Position numbers and translations under genes: made by a program
The notes under the pieces: generated by a model
Seen by the model: the letters and a program-made list of their open reading frames with translations, nothing else
Database searches by the model: none
Told to the model about the DNA's origin: nothing
Part shown: in pieces, positions 55,959 to 64,000 of the stretch
Numbering within the stretch: position 1 is the first letter of the stretch
How the letters are laid out: each line of letters starts with the position of its first letter
Origin: Mycolicibacterium aurum
GTDB lineage: Bacteria; Actinomycetota; Actinomycetes; Mycobacteriales; Mycobacteriaceae
DNA length: 64,000 nucleotides
NCBI GenBank assembly: GCA_900078775.1
Contig: LT549889.1
Coordinates: forward strand, 3,162,001-3,226,000
Direction: 5' to 3'

Positions 55959-58157
55959 TTGACCCGAACCAACGCGACCACCAGCATCCATCTTCGACCC
56001 GGTGTGAACGACCTGCACCGGCTCGCCGCGGGCGAACACCACGACCCGCATTCCGTCCTCGGCGCGCACGAATACGGCGACCACACCGTCATCCGGGCGC
56101 TGCGCCCGCACGCCGAGTCGGTGACCGCGCTGATCGGCGGACAGCGCTTCCCGCTCAACCACATCGAAGCCGGGCTGTTCGCCGGGGCGGTGCCGTTCAC
56201 CGACCTCATGGACTACCGACTGGAGGTGCAGTACCCGGGGGTGCCGGCGTTCACGGTGGCCGATGCCTACCGGTTCCTGCCCACCCTCGGCGAGATCGAC
56301 CTGCACCTGTTCGCCGAGGGCCGGCACGAACGGTTGTGGGAGATCCTGGGCGCGCACCGGCGCAGCTTCACCACCCCCGACGGCGTGGTGGAGGGCTACT
56401 CGTTCGCGGTGTGGGCACCGAACGCCAAGGGCGTCAGCCTGATCGGCGAGTTCAACCACTGGGACGGCGGCCAGGCTCCGATGCGGGTACTGGGGTCCAC
56501 CGGGGTCTGGGAGCTGTTCTGGCCCGACTTCCCCGACGACGGGCTGTACAAGTTCCGGGTGCACGGGGTCGACGGGTCGGTGTCGGATCGGGCCGATCCG
56601 TTCGCCTTCGCCGCGGAGATCCCGCCGGCGACCGCATCGCGGGTCACCCACAGCGACTACACCTGGAACGACGACGAGTGGATGACCCAGCGCGCGCTGC
56701 GCAATCCGGTGTTCGAACCGATGAGCACCTACGAGGTGCACCTGATGTCGTGGCGGCCGGGGCTGAGCTACCGCGAACTGGCCGTGGAACTGACCGAGTA
56801 CGTGGTCGAGCACGGTTTCACGCACGTGGAGATGCTGCCGGTGGCGGCGCACCCGTTCAGCGGGTCCTGGGGTTACCAGGTCACCTCGTACTACGCGCCG
56901 ACGCCGCGGCTCGGCAGCCCGGACGATCTGCGCTACCTGATCGACACGCTGCACCGGGCCGGTATCGGCGTGATCATCGACTGGGTGCCCGCGCACTTCC
57001 CCAAGGACGCCTGGGCGCTGGGCCGGTTCGACGGGACCGCGCTCTACGAGCACTCCGACCCGCGGCGCGGTGAGCAACTCGACTGGGGCACCTACGTTTT
57101 CGACTTCGGACGCCCCGAGGTACGTAACTTCCTGGTCGCCAATGCGCTGTACTGGCTGCAGGAGTACCACGTCGACGGGCTGCGGGTGGACGCAGTGGCC
57201 TCGATGCTCTATCTCGACTACTCCCGCCCAGAGGGCGGCTGGACGCCGAACATCTACGGTGGCCGGGAGAACCTGGAGGCCGTGCAGTTCCTGCAGGAGA
57301 TGAACGCGACGGTGCACAAGGTCACCCCGGGTATCGTCACGATCGCCGAGGAATCCACCTCTTGGCCCGGTGTCACCCGCCCGACCAACCTTGGCGGTCT
57401 TGGCTTCTCGATGAAGTGGAACATGGGCTGGATGAACGACACCCTGGAGTTCATCAAGCGCGACCCGATCCACCGCAGCTACCACCACCACGAGATCACG
57501 TTCTCGATGCTGTATGCGTTCAGCGAGAACTTCGTGTTGCCGGTCAGCCACGACGAGGTGGTGCACGGCAAGGGCACGCTGTGGACCCGGATGCCGGGCA
57601 ACGACCACCAGAAGGCCGCGGGCCTGCGCGGGCTGCTGGCCTATCAGTGGGCCCATCCGGGCAAGCAGCTGCTGTTCATGGGTCAGGAGTTCGGCCAGCG
57701 CGCCGAGTGGTCCGAGGAGCGCGGCCTGGACTGGTACCAGTTGTCCGAGCAGAGCTTCTCCACCGGCATCGCCCGGCTGATCACCGATATCAACGGGCTC
57801 TACCGCAGCCGGCGCGCGCTGTGGTCCCGGGACACCGTGCCCGAGGGCTACTCCTGGATCGACGCCAACGACTCGGCCAACAACGTGCTGAGCTTCCTGC
57901 GCTTCGGCGACGACGGCACCGCGCTGGCGTGCGTGTTCAACTTCTCCGGCGCCGAGCACTCGCAGTACCGGCTGGGTCTGCCCCGGGCCGGCACCTGGCG
58001 CGAGGTGCTCAACACCGACGCCACCACGTACAACGGCTCCGGGATCGGCAATTTGGGTGCGGTGGAGGCCACCGCCGAGCCCTGGCACGGTCGCCCGGCC
58101 TCGGCGGTGATGGCGCTGCCGCCGCTGGCCGCGCTCTGGTTCGAGCTCGAGCCGTAA
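55959..58157 (+). CDS. glgB: 1,4-alpha-glucan branching enzyme
   Basis: A 732-residue GH13_9 branching enzyme. It has an N-terminal branching-enzyme domain ([13 protein letters not shown] near residue 26), a CBM48 domain ([25 protein letters not shown] near residue 147), the barrel with [17 protein letters not shown] near residue 290, the nucleophile Asp in [12 protein letters not shown] near residue 412, the Glu in [11 protein letters not shown] near residue 465, and [10 protein letters not shown] near residue 530. It starts on a TTG with GGAGGGAG upstream. It makes alpha-1,6 branches in glycogen and capsular glucan together with GlgE. Confidence 0.95.
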   Translation: MTRTNATTSIHLRPGVNDLHRLAAGEHHDPHSVLGAHEYGDHTVIRALRPHAESVTALIGGQRFPLNHIEAGLFAGAVPFTDLMDYRLEVQYPGVPAFTVADAYRFLPTLGEIDLHLFAEGRHERLWEILGAHRRSFTTPDGVVEGYSFAVWAPNAKGVSLIGEFNHWDGGQAPMRVLGSTGVWELFWPDFPDDGLYKFRVHGVDGSVSDRADPFAFAAEIPPATASRVTHSDYTWNDDEWMTQRALRNPVFEPMSTYEVHLMSWRPGLSYRELAVELTEYVVEHGFTHVEMLPVAAHPFSGSWGYQVTSYYAPTPRLGSPDDLRYLIDTLHRAGIGVIIDWVPAHFPKDAWALGRFDGTALYEHSDPRRGEQLDWGTYVFDFGRPEVRNFLVANALYWLQEYHVDGLRVDAVASMLYLDYSRPEGGWTPNIYGGRENLEAVQFLQEMNATVHKVTPGIVTIAEESTSWPGVTRPTNLGGLGFSMKWNMGWMNDTLEFIKRDPIHRSYHHHEITFSMLYAFSENFVLPVSHDEVVHGKGTLWTRMPGNDHQKAAGLRGLLAYQWAHPGKQLLFMGQEFGQRAEWSEERGLDWYQLSEQSFSTGIARLITDINGLYRSRRALWSRDTVPEGYSWIDANDSANNVLSFLRFGDDGTALACVFNFSGAEHSQYRLGLPRAGTWREVLNTDATTYNGSGIGNLGAVEATAEPWHGRPASAVMALPPLAALWFELEP

Positions 58158-58171
58158 CTCCGCTCGGCAAG

Positions 58172-59065
58172 CTAGTACAGGGCGTTGGCGAGCTTGCGGC
58201 GGGCCGCCAGCACCTCCGGGTCGGCGGCGTCGAACAGCTCGAACAGCTCGATCAGCCGGGTGCGGGCGGCGGTGCGCTCGTCACCGGCGGTCCGCTTGAT
58301 CACCGCGATCAGCCGGTCGAAGGCACCCTCGATGTGCTGCTGCAGGATCTCGACGTCGGCGGCGGCGAACGCGGCCTCGACATCGTCGGGTGCGGCGTCG
58401 GCGAGCGCGGGCGCCTCGGCCGGATGAGTCGTCGCGCGCTGCAGGAAGGTGATCTGCCGGATGGCGCCGGTCGCCTCGGCGTCGTTGGGCTTGGCGGCCA
58501 GGATGTCCTGGTACGCGGTCAACGCCGCGTCGAAGTCGCCGTTGTCCAGGTGGGCCCGCGCCGCCTCCAGCGCGGGGTCGACCTGATCGGCCTGCTCGGG
58601 GACGCCGCTGAGCTTGCCCGCGGTGGCGCTGAGCAGCGAATCGATCCACTGCCGCAGCTGATCGGCCGGCTGCGGGCCCTGGAAGCTGGAAATCGGCTGG
58701 CCGCCGGCCAGCGCGACCACGGTCGGCACGGCCTGCACCCCGAACATCTGGGCGACGCGCGGCGTGGTGTCGACATTGACCAGCGCCAGCGACCACTTGC
58801 CGCCGTCCTGCTCGACGAGGGCTCCGAGGGTGTCGGCGAGCTGCACGCTGGCGTCGCTGCGCGGCGTCCAGAGCAGCACCACCACCGGGATCTCACCGGA
58901 ACGGATCAGGACCTCGGCCTCGAGGTTCGCCTCGGTCACCTGGACCGCGCCCGCCACCTCGGACGGGGTGGCGGCGCCGGGCGGTGGCGGCGGCGGCTGC
59001 TTGAGGGCGGACAGGTCGAAGGCACCGGCGAGGGCCGGTCCGATGGAGGGACGTGGACGAGTCAC
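58172..59065 (-). CDS. Thioredoxin-like/TPR protein (YbbN/CnoX type, Rv1324 homologue)
   Basis: A 297-residue cytoplasmic protein with a thioredoxin fold (residues about 45-145: VVVLLWTPRSDASVQLADTLGALVEQ, then LALVNVDTTPRVAQMFGVQAVPTVVAL) and a C-terminal TPR-like helical part. The CxxC site is absent: the position after Trp reads TPRSDAS, without any Cys. It cannot be a normal disulfide reductase. It matches the YbbN/CnoX chaperedoxins, which hold unfolded clients for chaperones. A Pro-rich linker (PPPPPPGAA) follows residue 20. It overlaps the DUF3817 gene by four bases. Confidence 0.87.
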   Translation of the reverse strand: MTRPRPSIGPALAGAFDLSALKQPPPPPPGAATPSEVAGAVQVTEANLEAEVLIRSGEIPVVVLLWTPRSDASVQLADTLGALVEQDGGKWSLALVNVDTTPRVAQMFGVQAVPTVVALAGGQPISSFQGPQPADQLRQWIDSLLSATAGKLSGVPEQADQVDPALEAARAHLDNGDFDAALTAYQDILAAKPNDAEATGAIRQITFLQRATTHPAEAPALADAAPDDVEAAFAAADVEILQQHIEGAFDRLIAVIKRTAGDERTAARTRLIELFELFDAADPEVLAARRKLANALY

Positions 59066-59436
59066 GCCACCAAGTTTGGCATGTCCTCGTCGCGCTTGGC
59101 AGTGACGGTGTGTCCGTCGATGCGACCGGTGCGGTCGGCCCAGATGACGAAGATCACACTGCCGAGCGGCACAATGCTGGCCAGCAACGCCAGCGCCCAC
59201 GTCAGCAGGTTCCACTTGCGAGCGATCCCGACCAGCAGAGCGGCGGCCAGGAAGGCCATGAAGACGCCGCCGTGGAACGGCCCGAAGATCTTCACGCCGA
59301 CCTCAGTCGTCCCGGCCAGGTGCTTGAAGTACATGCCGACCAGCAGCCCCGCCCAACTGAACGCCTCGGCGATCGCGATCAGCCGGAACCAGCCCGCCAC
59401 GCTGCGGACGCCATATTTGTTAGCCATGGACGCCAT
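59062..59436 (-). CDS. DUF3817 domain membrane protein
   Basis: A 124-residue membrane protein with three hydrophobic segments (LIAIAEAFSWAGLLVGMYF, FHGGVFMAFLAAALLVGIA and LALLASIVPLGSVIFVIWA). It carries DUF3817 features such as HGGVFMAFL, like the gene at 35692. Translation may start at the ATG at 59436 or 59427. The stop overlaps the thioredoxin-like gene (GTGA), so the two are coupled. Function unknown. Confidence 0.82.
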   Translation of the reverse strand: MASMANKYGVRSVAGWFRLIAIAEAFSWAGLLVGMYFKHLAGTTEVGVKIFGPFHGGVFMAFLAAALLVGIARKWNLLTWALALLASIVPLGSVIFVIWADRTGRIDGHTVTAKRDEDMPNLVA

Positions 59437-59501
59437 TGTGCCGCAGCGGGCGGCCAGCTACTACATCGTGTCGTTGATCAAACTGAGCGCATTCTCAGCG
59501 G

Positions 59502-60683
59502 TCAGGGGCGGCGCAGGATGAGCGCGTCGCCCTGTCCCCCGGCGCCGCACAGCGCGGCGACGGCGTAGCCGGAGCCCTTGCGGGCCAGCTCCAGGGCGGC
59601 GTGCAGGGTGATCCGCGCGCCGGACGTGCCGATCGGGTGCCCGATGGCGATGGCGCCACCGTTCACGTTCACCTTGGCCGGGTCGACGCCGAGCTCCTTG
59701 GTCGAGGCCAGCGACACCGCGGCGAACGCCTCGTTGATCTCGATGACGTCGAGCTGGTCGACGGTGATGCCCTCGCGCTCCATCGCCTTCTTGATGGCGT
59801 TGGCGGGCTGGCTCTGCAGCGTCGAGTCCGGGCCGGCGACCACACCGTGCGCGCCGATCTCGGCCAGCCAGCTCAGCCCCAGCTCCTCGGCCTTGGCCTT
59901 GCTCATCACCACGACGGCGGCGGCGCCGTCGGAGATCTGCGACGCCGAGCCGGCGGTGATGGTGCCGTCCTTGCGGAAGGCCGGCTTCAGGCCGCCGAGT
60001 GACTCCGCGGTGGTGTTGGCGCGGATGCCCTCGTCCTCGTTGAACTCGATCGGGTCGCCCTTGCGCTGCGGGATCTTGACCGGGACGACCTCGTCGGCGA
60101 AGACGCCGTCCTTCCATGCCGCCGCCGCTTTCTGGTGCGACTGGGCGGCCAGCTCGTCCTGCTCGGCGCGGGTGAACTGGTCGACGTCGTTGCGCTGCTC
60201 GGTGAGCGCGCCCATCGGCTGGTCGGTGAACACGTCGTGCAGGCCGTCGTAGGCCAGGTGGTCCACCAGCGTGGTGTCGCCGTACTTAAAGCCCTCGCGG
60301 CTCTTGGGCAGGATGTGCGGGGCCTGGCTCATCGACTCCTGGCCGCCGGCCACCACGACCTCGAATTCGCCGGCCCTGATCAGCTGGTCGGCCAGCGCGA
60401 TGGCATCGATGCCGGACAGGCACATCTTGTTGATGCTCAGCGACGGCACGTCCCACGGGATACCGCCGGCGACCGCGGCCTGGCGGGCCGGCATCTGCCC
60501 GGCGCCGGCGGTCAGCACCTGACCCATGATCACGTAGTCGACGAGGGATGCGGGAACATTGGCCTTCTCCAGGGCCGCCTTGATGGCGATGCCGCCCAGA
60601 TCGCTGGCCGAGAAATCCTTCAGCGAGCCCATCAGCTTGCCGACCGGGGTGCGGGCTCCGCCCACGATCACCGATGTCGTCAT
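59502..60683 (-). CDS. fadA4: Acetyl-CoA C-acetyltransferase (FadA4)
   Basis: A 393-residue biosynthetic-type thiolase. The nucleophile Cys is in [13 protein letters not shown] near residue 88, the His in [16 protein letters not shown] near residue 350 and the second Cys in [14 protein letters not shown] near residue 378. The full catalytic set is present, in contrast with the thiolase-like protein at 13374. It condenses or cleaves acetoacetyl-CoA. It is divergent from the epimerase gene, as in M. tuberculosis (Rv1323/Rv1322A). Confidence 0.94.
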   Translation of the reverse strand: MTTSVIVGGARTPVGKLMGSLKDFSASDLGGIAIKAALEKANVPASLVDYVIMGQVLTAGAGQMPARQAAVAGGIPWDVPSLSINKMCLSGIDAIALADQLIRAGEFEVVVAGGQESMSQAPHILPKSREGFKYGDTTLVDHLAYDGLHDVFTDQPMGALTEQRNDVDQFTRAEQDELAAQSHQKAAAAWKDGVFADEVVPVKIPQRKGDPIEFNEDEGIRANTTAESLGGLKPAFRKDGTITAGSASQISDGAAAVVVMSKAKAEELGLSWLAEIGAHGVVAGPDSTLQSQPANAIKKAMEREGITVDQLDVIEINEAFAAVSLASTKELGVDPAKVNVNGGAIAIGHPIGTSGARITLHAALELARKGSGYAVAALCGAGGQGDALILRRP

Positions 60684-60777
60684 GTCCTACCTCCAAAATC
60701 GAAGAACCAGTCCGAGGGGTCGCTATGTGGCAGATCCCACAGGCATAAAAAGTGCCGTACCAGGTTACCTTTACATT

Positions 60778-61254
60778 ATGACCACCGAGCATGTCGATGC
60801 CCGTCCGGCGCTGTCCAGCGCGCTGGTTACCGCGATTGATCACGTCGGTATCGCGGTGCCCGACCTCGATGTGGCGGCCAAGTGGTACCACGATCACCTC
60901 GGCATGATCGTGCTGCACGAGGAGATCAACGAGGAGCAGGGCGTCCGCGAGGCGATGCTCTCGGTGCGCGGCGCCGCCAAGGGCAGCGTGCAGATCCAGC
61001 TCCTGGCCCCGCTGAACGAGGACTCCACGATCGCCAAGTTCATCGGCCGTAGCGGCCCGGGCCTGCAGCAGCTGGCCTACCGCACCTCCGATATCGACGC
61101 GCTCTCGGAGAAGCTGCGCGCAGACGGTGTCCGCCTGCTCTACGACGCGCCTCGGCGCGGCACCGCGGACTCCCGGATCAACTTCATCCACCCGAAGGAT
61201 GCCGGCGGCGTGCTGGTCGAGCTCGTCGAGCCGAACCCGAACGCCGAGCACTGA
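60778..61254 (+). CDS. mce: Methylmalonyl-CoA epimerase
   Basis: A 158-residue VOC-fold enzyme converting (R)- and (S)-methylmalonyl-CoA. The metal ligands appear in AIDHVGIAVPDLDVAAKWY (His), VQIQLLAP (Gln) and NFIHPKDAGGVLVELVEP (His, Glu). Typical segments EEINEEQGVREAMLSV and FIGRSGPGLQQLAYRTSDID are present. I chose the ATG at 60778; the ORF upstream overlaps fadA4. A TTTACATTATG sequence just before the start suggests a leaderless or very short-leader transcript. It links propionyl-CoA breakdown to methylmalonyl-CoA mutase. Confidence 0.9.
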   Translation: MTTEHVDARPALSSALVTAIDHVGIAVPDLDVAAKWYHDHLGMIVLHEEINEEQGVREAMLSVRGAAKGSVQIQLLAPLNEDSTIAKFIGRSGPGLQQLAYRTSDIDALSEKLRADGVRLLYDAPRRGTADSRINFIHPKDAGGVLVELVEPNPNAEH

Positions 61255-61260
61255 TCTGCG

Positions 61261-61551
61261 CTAGGACCAGCGTCGGGTCGGCCCCCGGTTGGCCCGGTTG
61301 TTCCAACAGGCCGTATGCCAGTGCCTGCGGTCGTCGATATCACCGTGCTCCACCGGCAGCACCACCACATGGGCTGTCCCGGGCCGAATCTCGTGATCGC
61401 ACCCCGGGCAGCGGTAGGCCTTGGTGGCCCGCGCCGCCGGGACCGCCTTCACCTCGTAGTCATATCCGTCCGGGCCCGCCTCCACCCGCCGCTGACCGAG
61501 CCATTGCGGCAGCGGGGTCGGGGGCCGACGGTCGGGTCGTCGCCGCCCCAC
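61261..61551 (-). CDS. Small zinc-finger-like conserved protein (Rv1322-position homologue)
   Basis: A 96-residue basic protein. It begins MGRRRPDRRPPTPLPQWLGQRR and has a probable zinc site: Cys-Pro-Gly-Cys (YRCPGCDHEI), then His in TAHVVV, and His/Cys in RRHWHTACW. It ends with an Arg-rich tail. Conserved in mycobacteria between the epimerase and nucS genes; it lies 10 bases downstream of nucS and is probably cotranscribed with it. Function unknown; nucleic-acid binding is possible from the charge. Confidence 0.82.
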   Translation of the reverse strand: MGRRRPDRRPPTPLPQWLGQRRVEAGPDGYDYEVKAVPAARATKAYRCPGCDHEIRPGTAHVVVLPVEHGDIDDRRHWHTACWNNRANRGPTRRWS

Positions 61552-61561
61552 TAGGAACCCA

Positions 61562-62248
61562 TCAGAAGAGCCGGAACTCGGCGTTGTCCATCCCGCGCAT
61601 CTTGTCGTAATCCAGGATCACACAACGGATTCCGCGGTCGGTGGCCAGCGTGCGGGCCTGCGGCTTGATCTGCTGGGCGGCGAAGATACCACTGACCGGC
61701 GCCAGTAGGGTGTCCCGGTTCAGCAGATCCAGGTACCGGGTCAGCTGCTCCACACCGTCGATCTCGCCGCGCCGTTTGATCTCCACCGCCACCGAGGCGC
61801 CGGTCTCGTCCCGGCACATCAGGTCGACCGGACCGATAGCGGTCATGTACTCCCGGCGGACCAGGGTGAAACCGGCGCCGAGCAGTTCGACGTGCTCGGC
61901 CAGCAGCTCTTGCAGGTGCGCCTCCACCCCGTCCTTGACCAGACCGGGATCGACGCCGAGCTCATGGCTGGAGTCGTGCTCGACGTCCTCGACGGTGATG
62001 CGCAGCTGCTCACCGGCCTTGTTCTCCACCACCCAGACGGTGACGGCGGCCCCGGCCTCCGCTTCCGTGAGCTCCTCGGTGGTCCAGCACGGCGGGGTCA
62101 TCCAGTTCAGCGGCTTGTAGGCGCGGTCATCGGCGTGCACGCTCACCGATCCATCGGCCTTGAACAGCAGCAGGCGGCGGGCGGACGGGAGGTGGGCGGT
62201 GAGCCGGCCGACGTAGTCGACGGTGCACTGGGCGATGACGAGACGCAC
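61562..62248 (-). CDS. nucS: NucS/EndoMS, mismatch-specific endonuclease
   Basis: A 228-residue nuclease. The N-terminal DNA-binding part is [50 protein letters not shown]. The C-terminal PD-(D/E)xK site has [12 protein letters not shown] and [21 protein letters not shown] near residues 140-170. In mycobacteria NucS replaces MutS/MutL in mismatch repair. The sequence ends [15 protein letters not shown], close to the beta-clamp-binding tail of homologues. It is divergent from the adenylate cyclase gene. Confidence 0.94.
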   Translation of the reverse strand: MRLVIAQCTVDYVGRLTAHLPSARRLLLFKADGSVSVHADDRAYKPLNWMTPPCWTTEELTEAEAGAAVTVWVVENKAGEQLRITVEDVEHDSSHELGVDPGLVKDGVEAHLQELLAEHVELLGAGFTLVRREYMTAIGPVDLMCRDETGASVAVEIKRRGEIDGVEQLTRYLDLLNRDTLLAPVSGIFAAQQIKPQARTLATDRGIRCVILDYDKMRGMDNAEFRLF

Positions 62249-62294
62249 GCAACCACCTTAGATTGCGGGCGGCGTTCACTAGGCTGGCGCCACG

Positions 62295-63899
62295 ATGACG
62301 GACACGAAGAGCGCGGCCCAACGTCTCGGCCGGGTCCTGGAACGGATGACGAGACAGACCGGTCGCGTCACCGGGACTCCGGAGTACGGGTCGTGGATCC
62401 TCGGCCACGTCTCGGAGAGCCAGCAGCGCCGCCGTGTTCGCATCCAACTGATCCTGACCACGGTCCTGCTCGGGGCGAATCTGATCGGGGTGGTGGTGGC
62501 CGGGCTGGTCGTCACGGTCACCTTCCCGGTGCCGAGCGTGTTCGATCCCCAGGTCCGCTGGATCACCTTCGCCGTGGCGCCGGCCTATGTGGTGCTGGCC
62601 TTCGTGGTAGGTGTCGTCTGGGCCACCAACCGGGTCATCAACAACGTCAGGTGGGCCATCGCCGAACGCGAGCCCTCACAGCAGGACCAACTCAACACCT
62701 TCTTCGCACCCTGGCGGTTGAGCCGGGTCCTGCTCGCGCTGTGGGGCGTCGGCGCGGCGGTGCTGACCCTGCTCTACGGGCTGCAGGACACCGACTACAT
62801 CCCGAAGGTTCTGTTGGGCATCAGCTTTCCCGGCATCGTCGTCTCCGCCAGCAGTTACCTGTTCACCGAGTTCGCGCTGCGCCCCGTCGCCGCACAGGCG
62901 CTCGAGGTCGGCCCGCCGCCGCGCCGATTCGCACCGGGCATCATGGGCCGCACGCTGACGGTATGGGCGCTGGGATCGGGGGTGCCCGTGCTCGGCATCC
63001 TGCTCGCCGCGGTCATCACCCTCTCGATGCAGATAGTGTCCCCCACCCAGTTCGCCGTCGCGGTGATGATCCTGGCGCTCTTCGCGCTGGCATTCGGTTT
63101 CATCCTGATGTGGATCCTGGCCTGGCTCACCGCCACCCCGGTGCGGGTGGTGCGCGCCGCGCTGAACCGGGTCGAGCAGGGCGACCTCGACACCAACCTG
63201 GTGGTGTTCGACGGTACCGAATTGGGACAGCTGCAACGCGGGTTCAACTCGATGGTCGCCGGCCTGCGTGAGCGCGAACGAGTGCGCGACCTGTTCGGCC
63301 GCCACGTCGGGCGCGAGGTGGCGGCACTGGCCGAACAGCAGCGCCCGCAACTCGGTGGGGAGGAACGGCACGCCGCGGTCATCTTCGTCGACATCATCGG
63401 CTCAACGAAACTGGTGACCAGCTTGCCCGCCCGCGAGATCGTGGAGCTGCTCAACCGATTTTTCGCCGTCGTCGTCGACGAGGTCGACCGGCACCACGGG
63501 CTGGTGAACAAGTTCGAGGGCGATGCCGTGCTGGCGGTCTTCGGGGCGCCGGCGGCCCTGGACAACACCGAGGACGAGGCGCTCGCGGCCGCCCGGGCGA
63601 TGGCGACCCGGTTGCGCGCCGAGGTTCCCGAGGTCGAGGCCGGGATCGGAGTCGCCGCCGGGCAGGTGGTGGCCGGCAACGTCGGCGCCAAGGAACGCTT
63701 CGAGTACACCGTGATCGGGGAACCGGTCAACGAGGCGGCCCGGCTCTGCGCCCACGCGAAGTCCCTCCCGGGCCACCTGGTGGCCTCCTCGGACACCCTG
63801 GCCAATGCCTCCGAAACCGAAAGCGCACATTGGCGATTGGGCGACGAGGTGCGCCTGCGCGGCCTCGATCAGCCGACCCGGCTGGCGCTACCGGCCTGA
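62295..63899 (+). CDS. Membrane class III adenylate cyclase with HAMP domain
   Basis: A 534-residue cyclase of the Rv1318c-Rv1320c type. The N-terminal half has about six membrane segments (residues 50-285), then a HAMP domain (TPVRVVRAALNRVEQGDLDTNLVV near residue 283). The cyclase domain starts near residue 355. Metal Asp residues are in VIFVDIIGST and FEGDAVLAVFG, the purine-binding Lys in NKFEGD and Thr in EYTVIGEPVN, and the transition-state Asn and Arg in VNEAARLC. All six catalytic positions are filled, so it should be active. M. tuberculosis has three such genes in a row; only one is seen here. Confidence 0.92.
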   Translation: MTDTKSAAQRLGRVLERMTRQTGRVTGTPEYGSWILGHVSESQQRRRVRIQLILTTVLLGANLIGVVVAGLVVTVTFPVPSVFDPQVRWITFAVAPAYVVLAFVVGVVWATNRVINNVRWAIAEREPSQQDQLNTFFAPWRLSRVLLALWGVGAAVLTLLYGLQDTDYIPKVLLGISFPGIVVSASSYLFTEFALRPVAAQALEVGPPPRRFAPGIMGRTLTVWALGSGVPVLGILLAAVITLSMQIVSPTQFAVAVMILALFALAFGFILMWILAWLTATPVRVVRAALNRVEQGDLDTNLVVFDGTELGQLQRGFNSMVAGLRERERVRDLFGRHVGREVAALAEQQRPQLGGEERHAAVIFVDIIGSTKLVTSLPAREIVELLNRFFAVVVDEVDRHHGLVNKFEGDAVLAVFGAPAALDNTEDEALAAARAMATRLRAEVPEVEAGIGVAAGQVVAGNVGAKERFEYTVIGEPVNEAARLCAHAKSLPGHLVASSDTLANASETESAHWRLGDEVRLRGLDQPTRLALPA

Positions 63900-64000
63900 G
63901 GGCGCTGCGCCCAGGAATGCGGCGCCGGCGTCCACCGCGTCCTGCACGGTGCTGCGCCGGATGTCCTCGAAGTCCGAACCCGCACCGACCACCAACCGGT
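63888..64000 (-). CDS. C-terminus of an unidentified protein (cut by window edge)
   Basis: A minus-strand frame enters from the window edge and ends at TAG 63890-63888. The visible part ends with LVVGAGSDFEDIRRSTVQ, DAVDAGAAFLG and APSGR. Its residue make-up looks coding and its stop overlaps the end of the cyclase gene by 12 bases. Only about 36 residues are visible, so no family can be named. Confidence 0.5.
   Translation of the reverse strand, partial: RLVVGAGSDFEDIRRSTVQDAVDAGAAFLGAAPSGR

Noticed and set aside
54672..58088. A 1138-codon open frame opposite glgE and glgB
   Set aside because: It lies wholly antisense to two well-supported genes. Long antisense frames are expected in high-GC DNA, and its His/Arg/Val/Gly-rich sequence has no family features.

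Overview
The window is high-GC actinobacterial chromosome, most likely from a fast-growing Mycobacterium (Mycolicibacterium-type). The right half keeps, gene for gene and in order, the block known in M. tuberculosis as Rv1343c to Rv1318c: lprD, a DUF3817 gene, rdgB, rph, the Rv1339-type phosphodiesterase, rhomboid protease, cysM, cysO, mec, a P1 peptidase, DUF2017, clpS, pncB, dinG, glgP, glgE, glgB, a thioredoxin-like gene, fadA4, methylmalonyl-CoA epimerase, nucS and a class III adenylate cyclase. I cannot name the species. Family assignments rest on motifs and remembered homologues; no database was searched.

Region 1 (1-1461): the start of an unidentified gene and a DUF222/HNH (13E12-type) protein. 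Region 2 (1520-31430) is an accessory catabolic supercluster. A tightly coupled seven-gene operon on the minus strand (9789 down to 1520) encodes MhpC, MhpA and MhpB homologues (hydroxylation, extradiol cleavage and hydrolysis of a phenylpropanoid-like ring), a 3-ketosteroid-dehydrogenase-like flavoprotein, a luciferase-like monooxygenase, an SDR and a cyclase-family hydrolase. It is divergent from an IclR regulator plus a second KstD-like flavoprotein. Next come an enoyl-CoA hydratase, a thiolase-like/DUF35 pair, a MeaB GTPase, four SDRs in all, two acyl-CoA synthetases, a lone [2Fe-2S] ferredoxin, a CoA-transferase, an F420-type oxidoreductase, a split adenosylcobalamin acyl-CoA mutase with an unusual active site, and a GntR-controlled operon of four acyl-CoA dehydrogenase genes. 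Together these suggest activation, beta-oxidation and aldol-type side-chain cleavage, ring aromatisation, ring opening, and carbon-skeleton rearrangement of a branched fragment. The substrate is unknown.

Region 3 (31468-35274): cell-envelope DUF4333 proteins around a zinc-metallopeptidase lipoprotein, a small unknown gene, tRNA-Leu(UAG) and an HTH/LAGLIDADG protein. Region 4 (35300-44390): the conserved rdgB/rph/cysM/clpS block, with an added MFS exporter and without murI at its usual place. Region 5 (44493-58157): NAD salvage, DinG, a second metallopeptidase lipoprotein, an MspA-like porin, a Vgb-like protein, then the glycogen/alpha-glucan genes. Region 6 (58172-64000): a chaperedoxin-like protein, fadA4, epimerase, nucS, adenylate cyclase and the end of one more gene.

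No stretch over 300 bases lacks a gene. Non-coding signals include one repeated GAGAAT-N3-ATTCTC palindrome, a 28-bp direct repeat, a perfect GntR-type palindrome, several long hairpins and a 16-bp tandem repeat. No insertion sequences, prophage genes or CRISPR arrays were seen.
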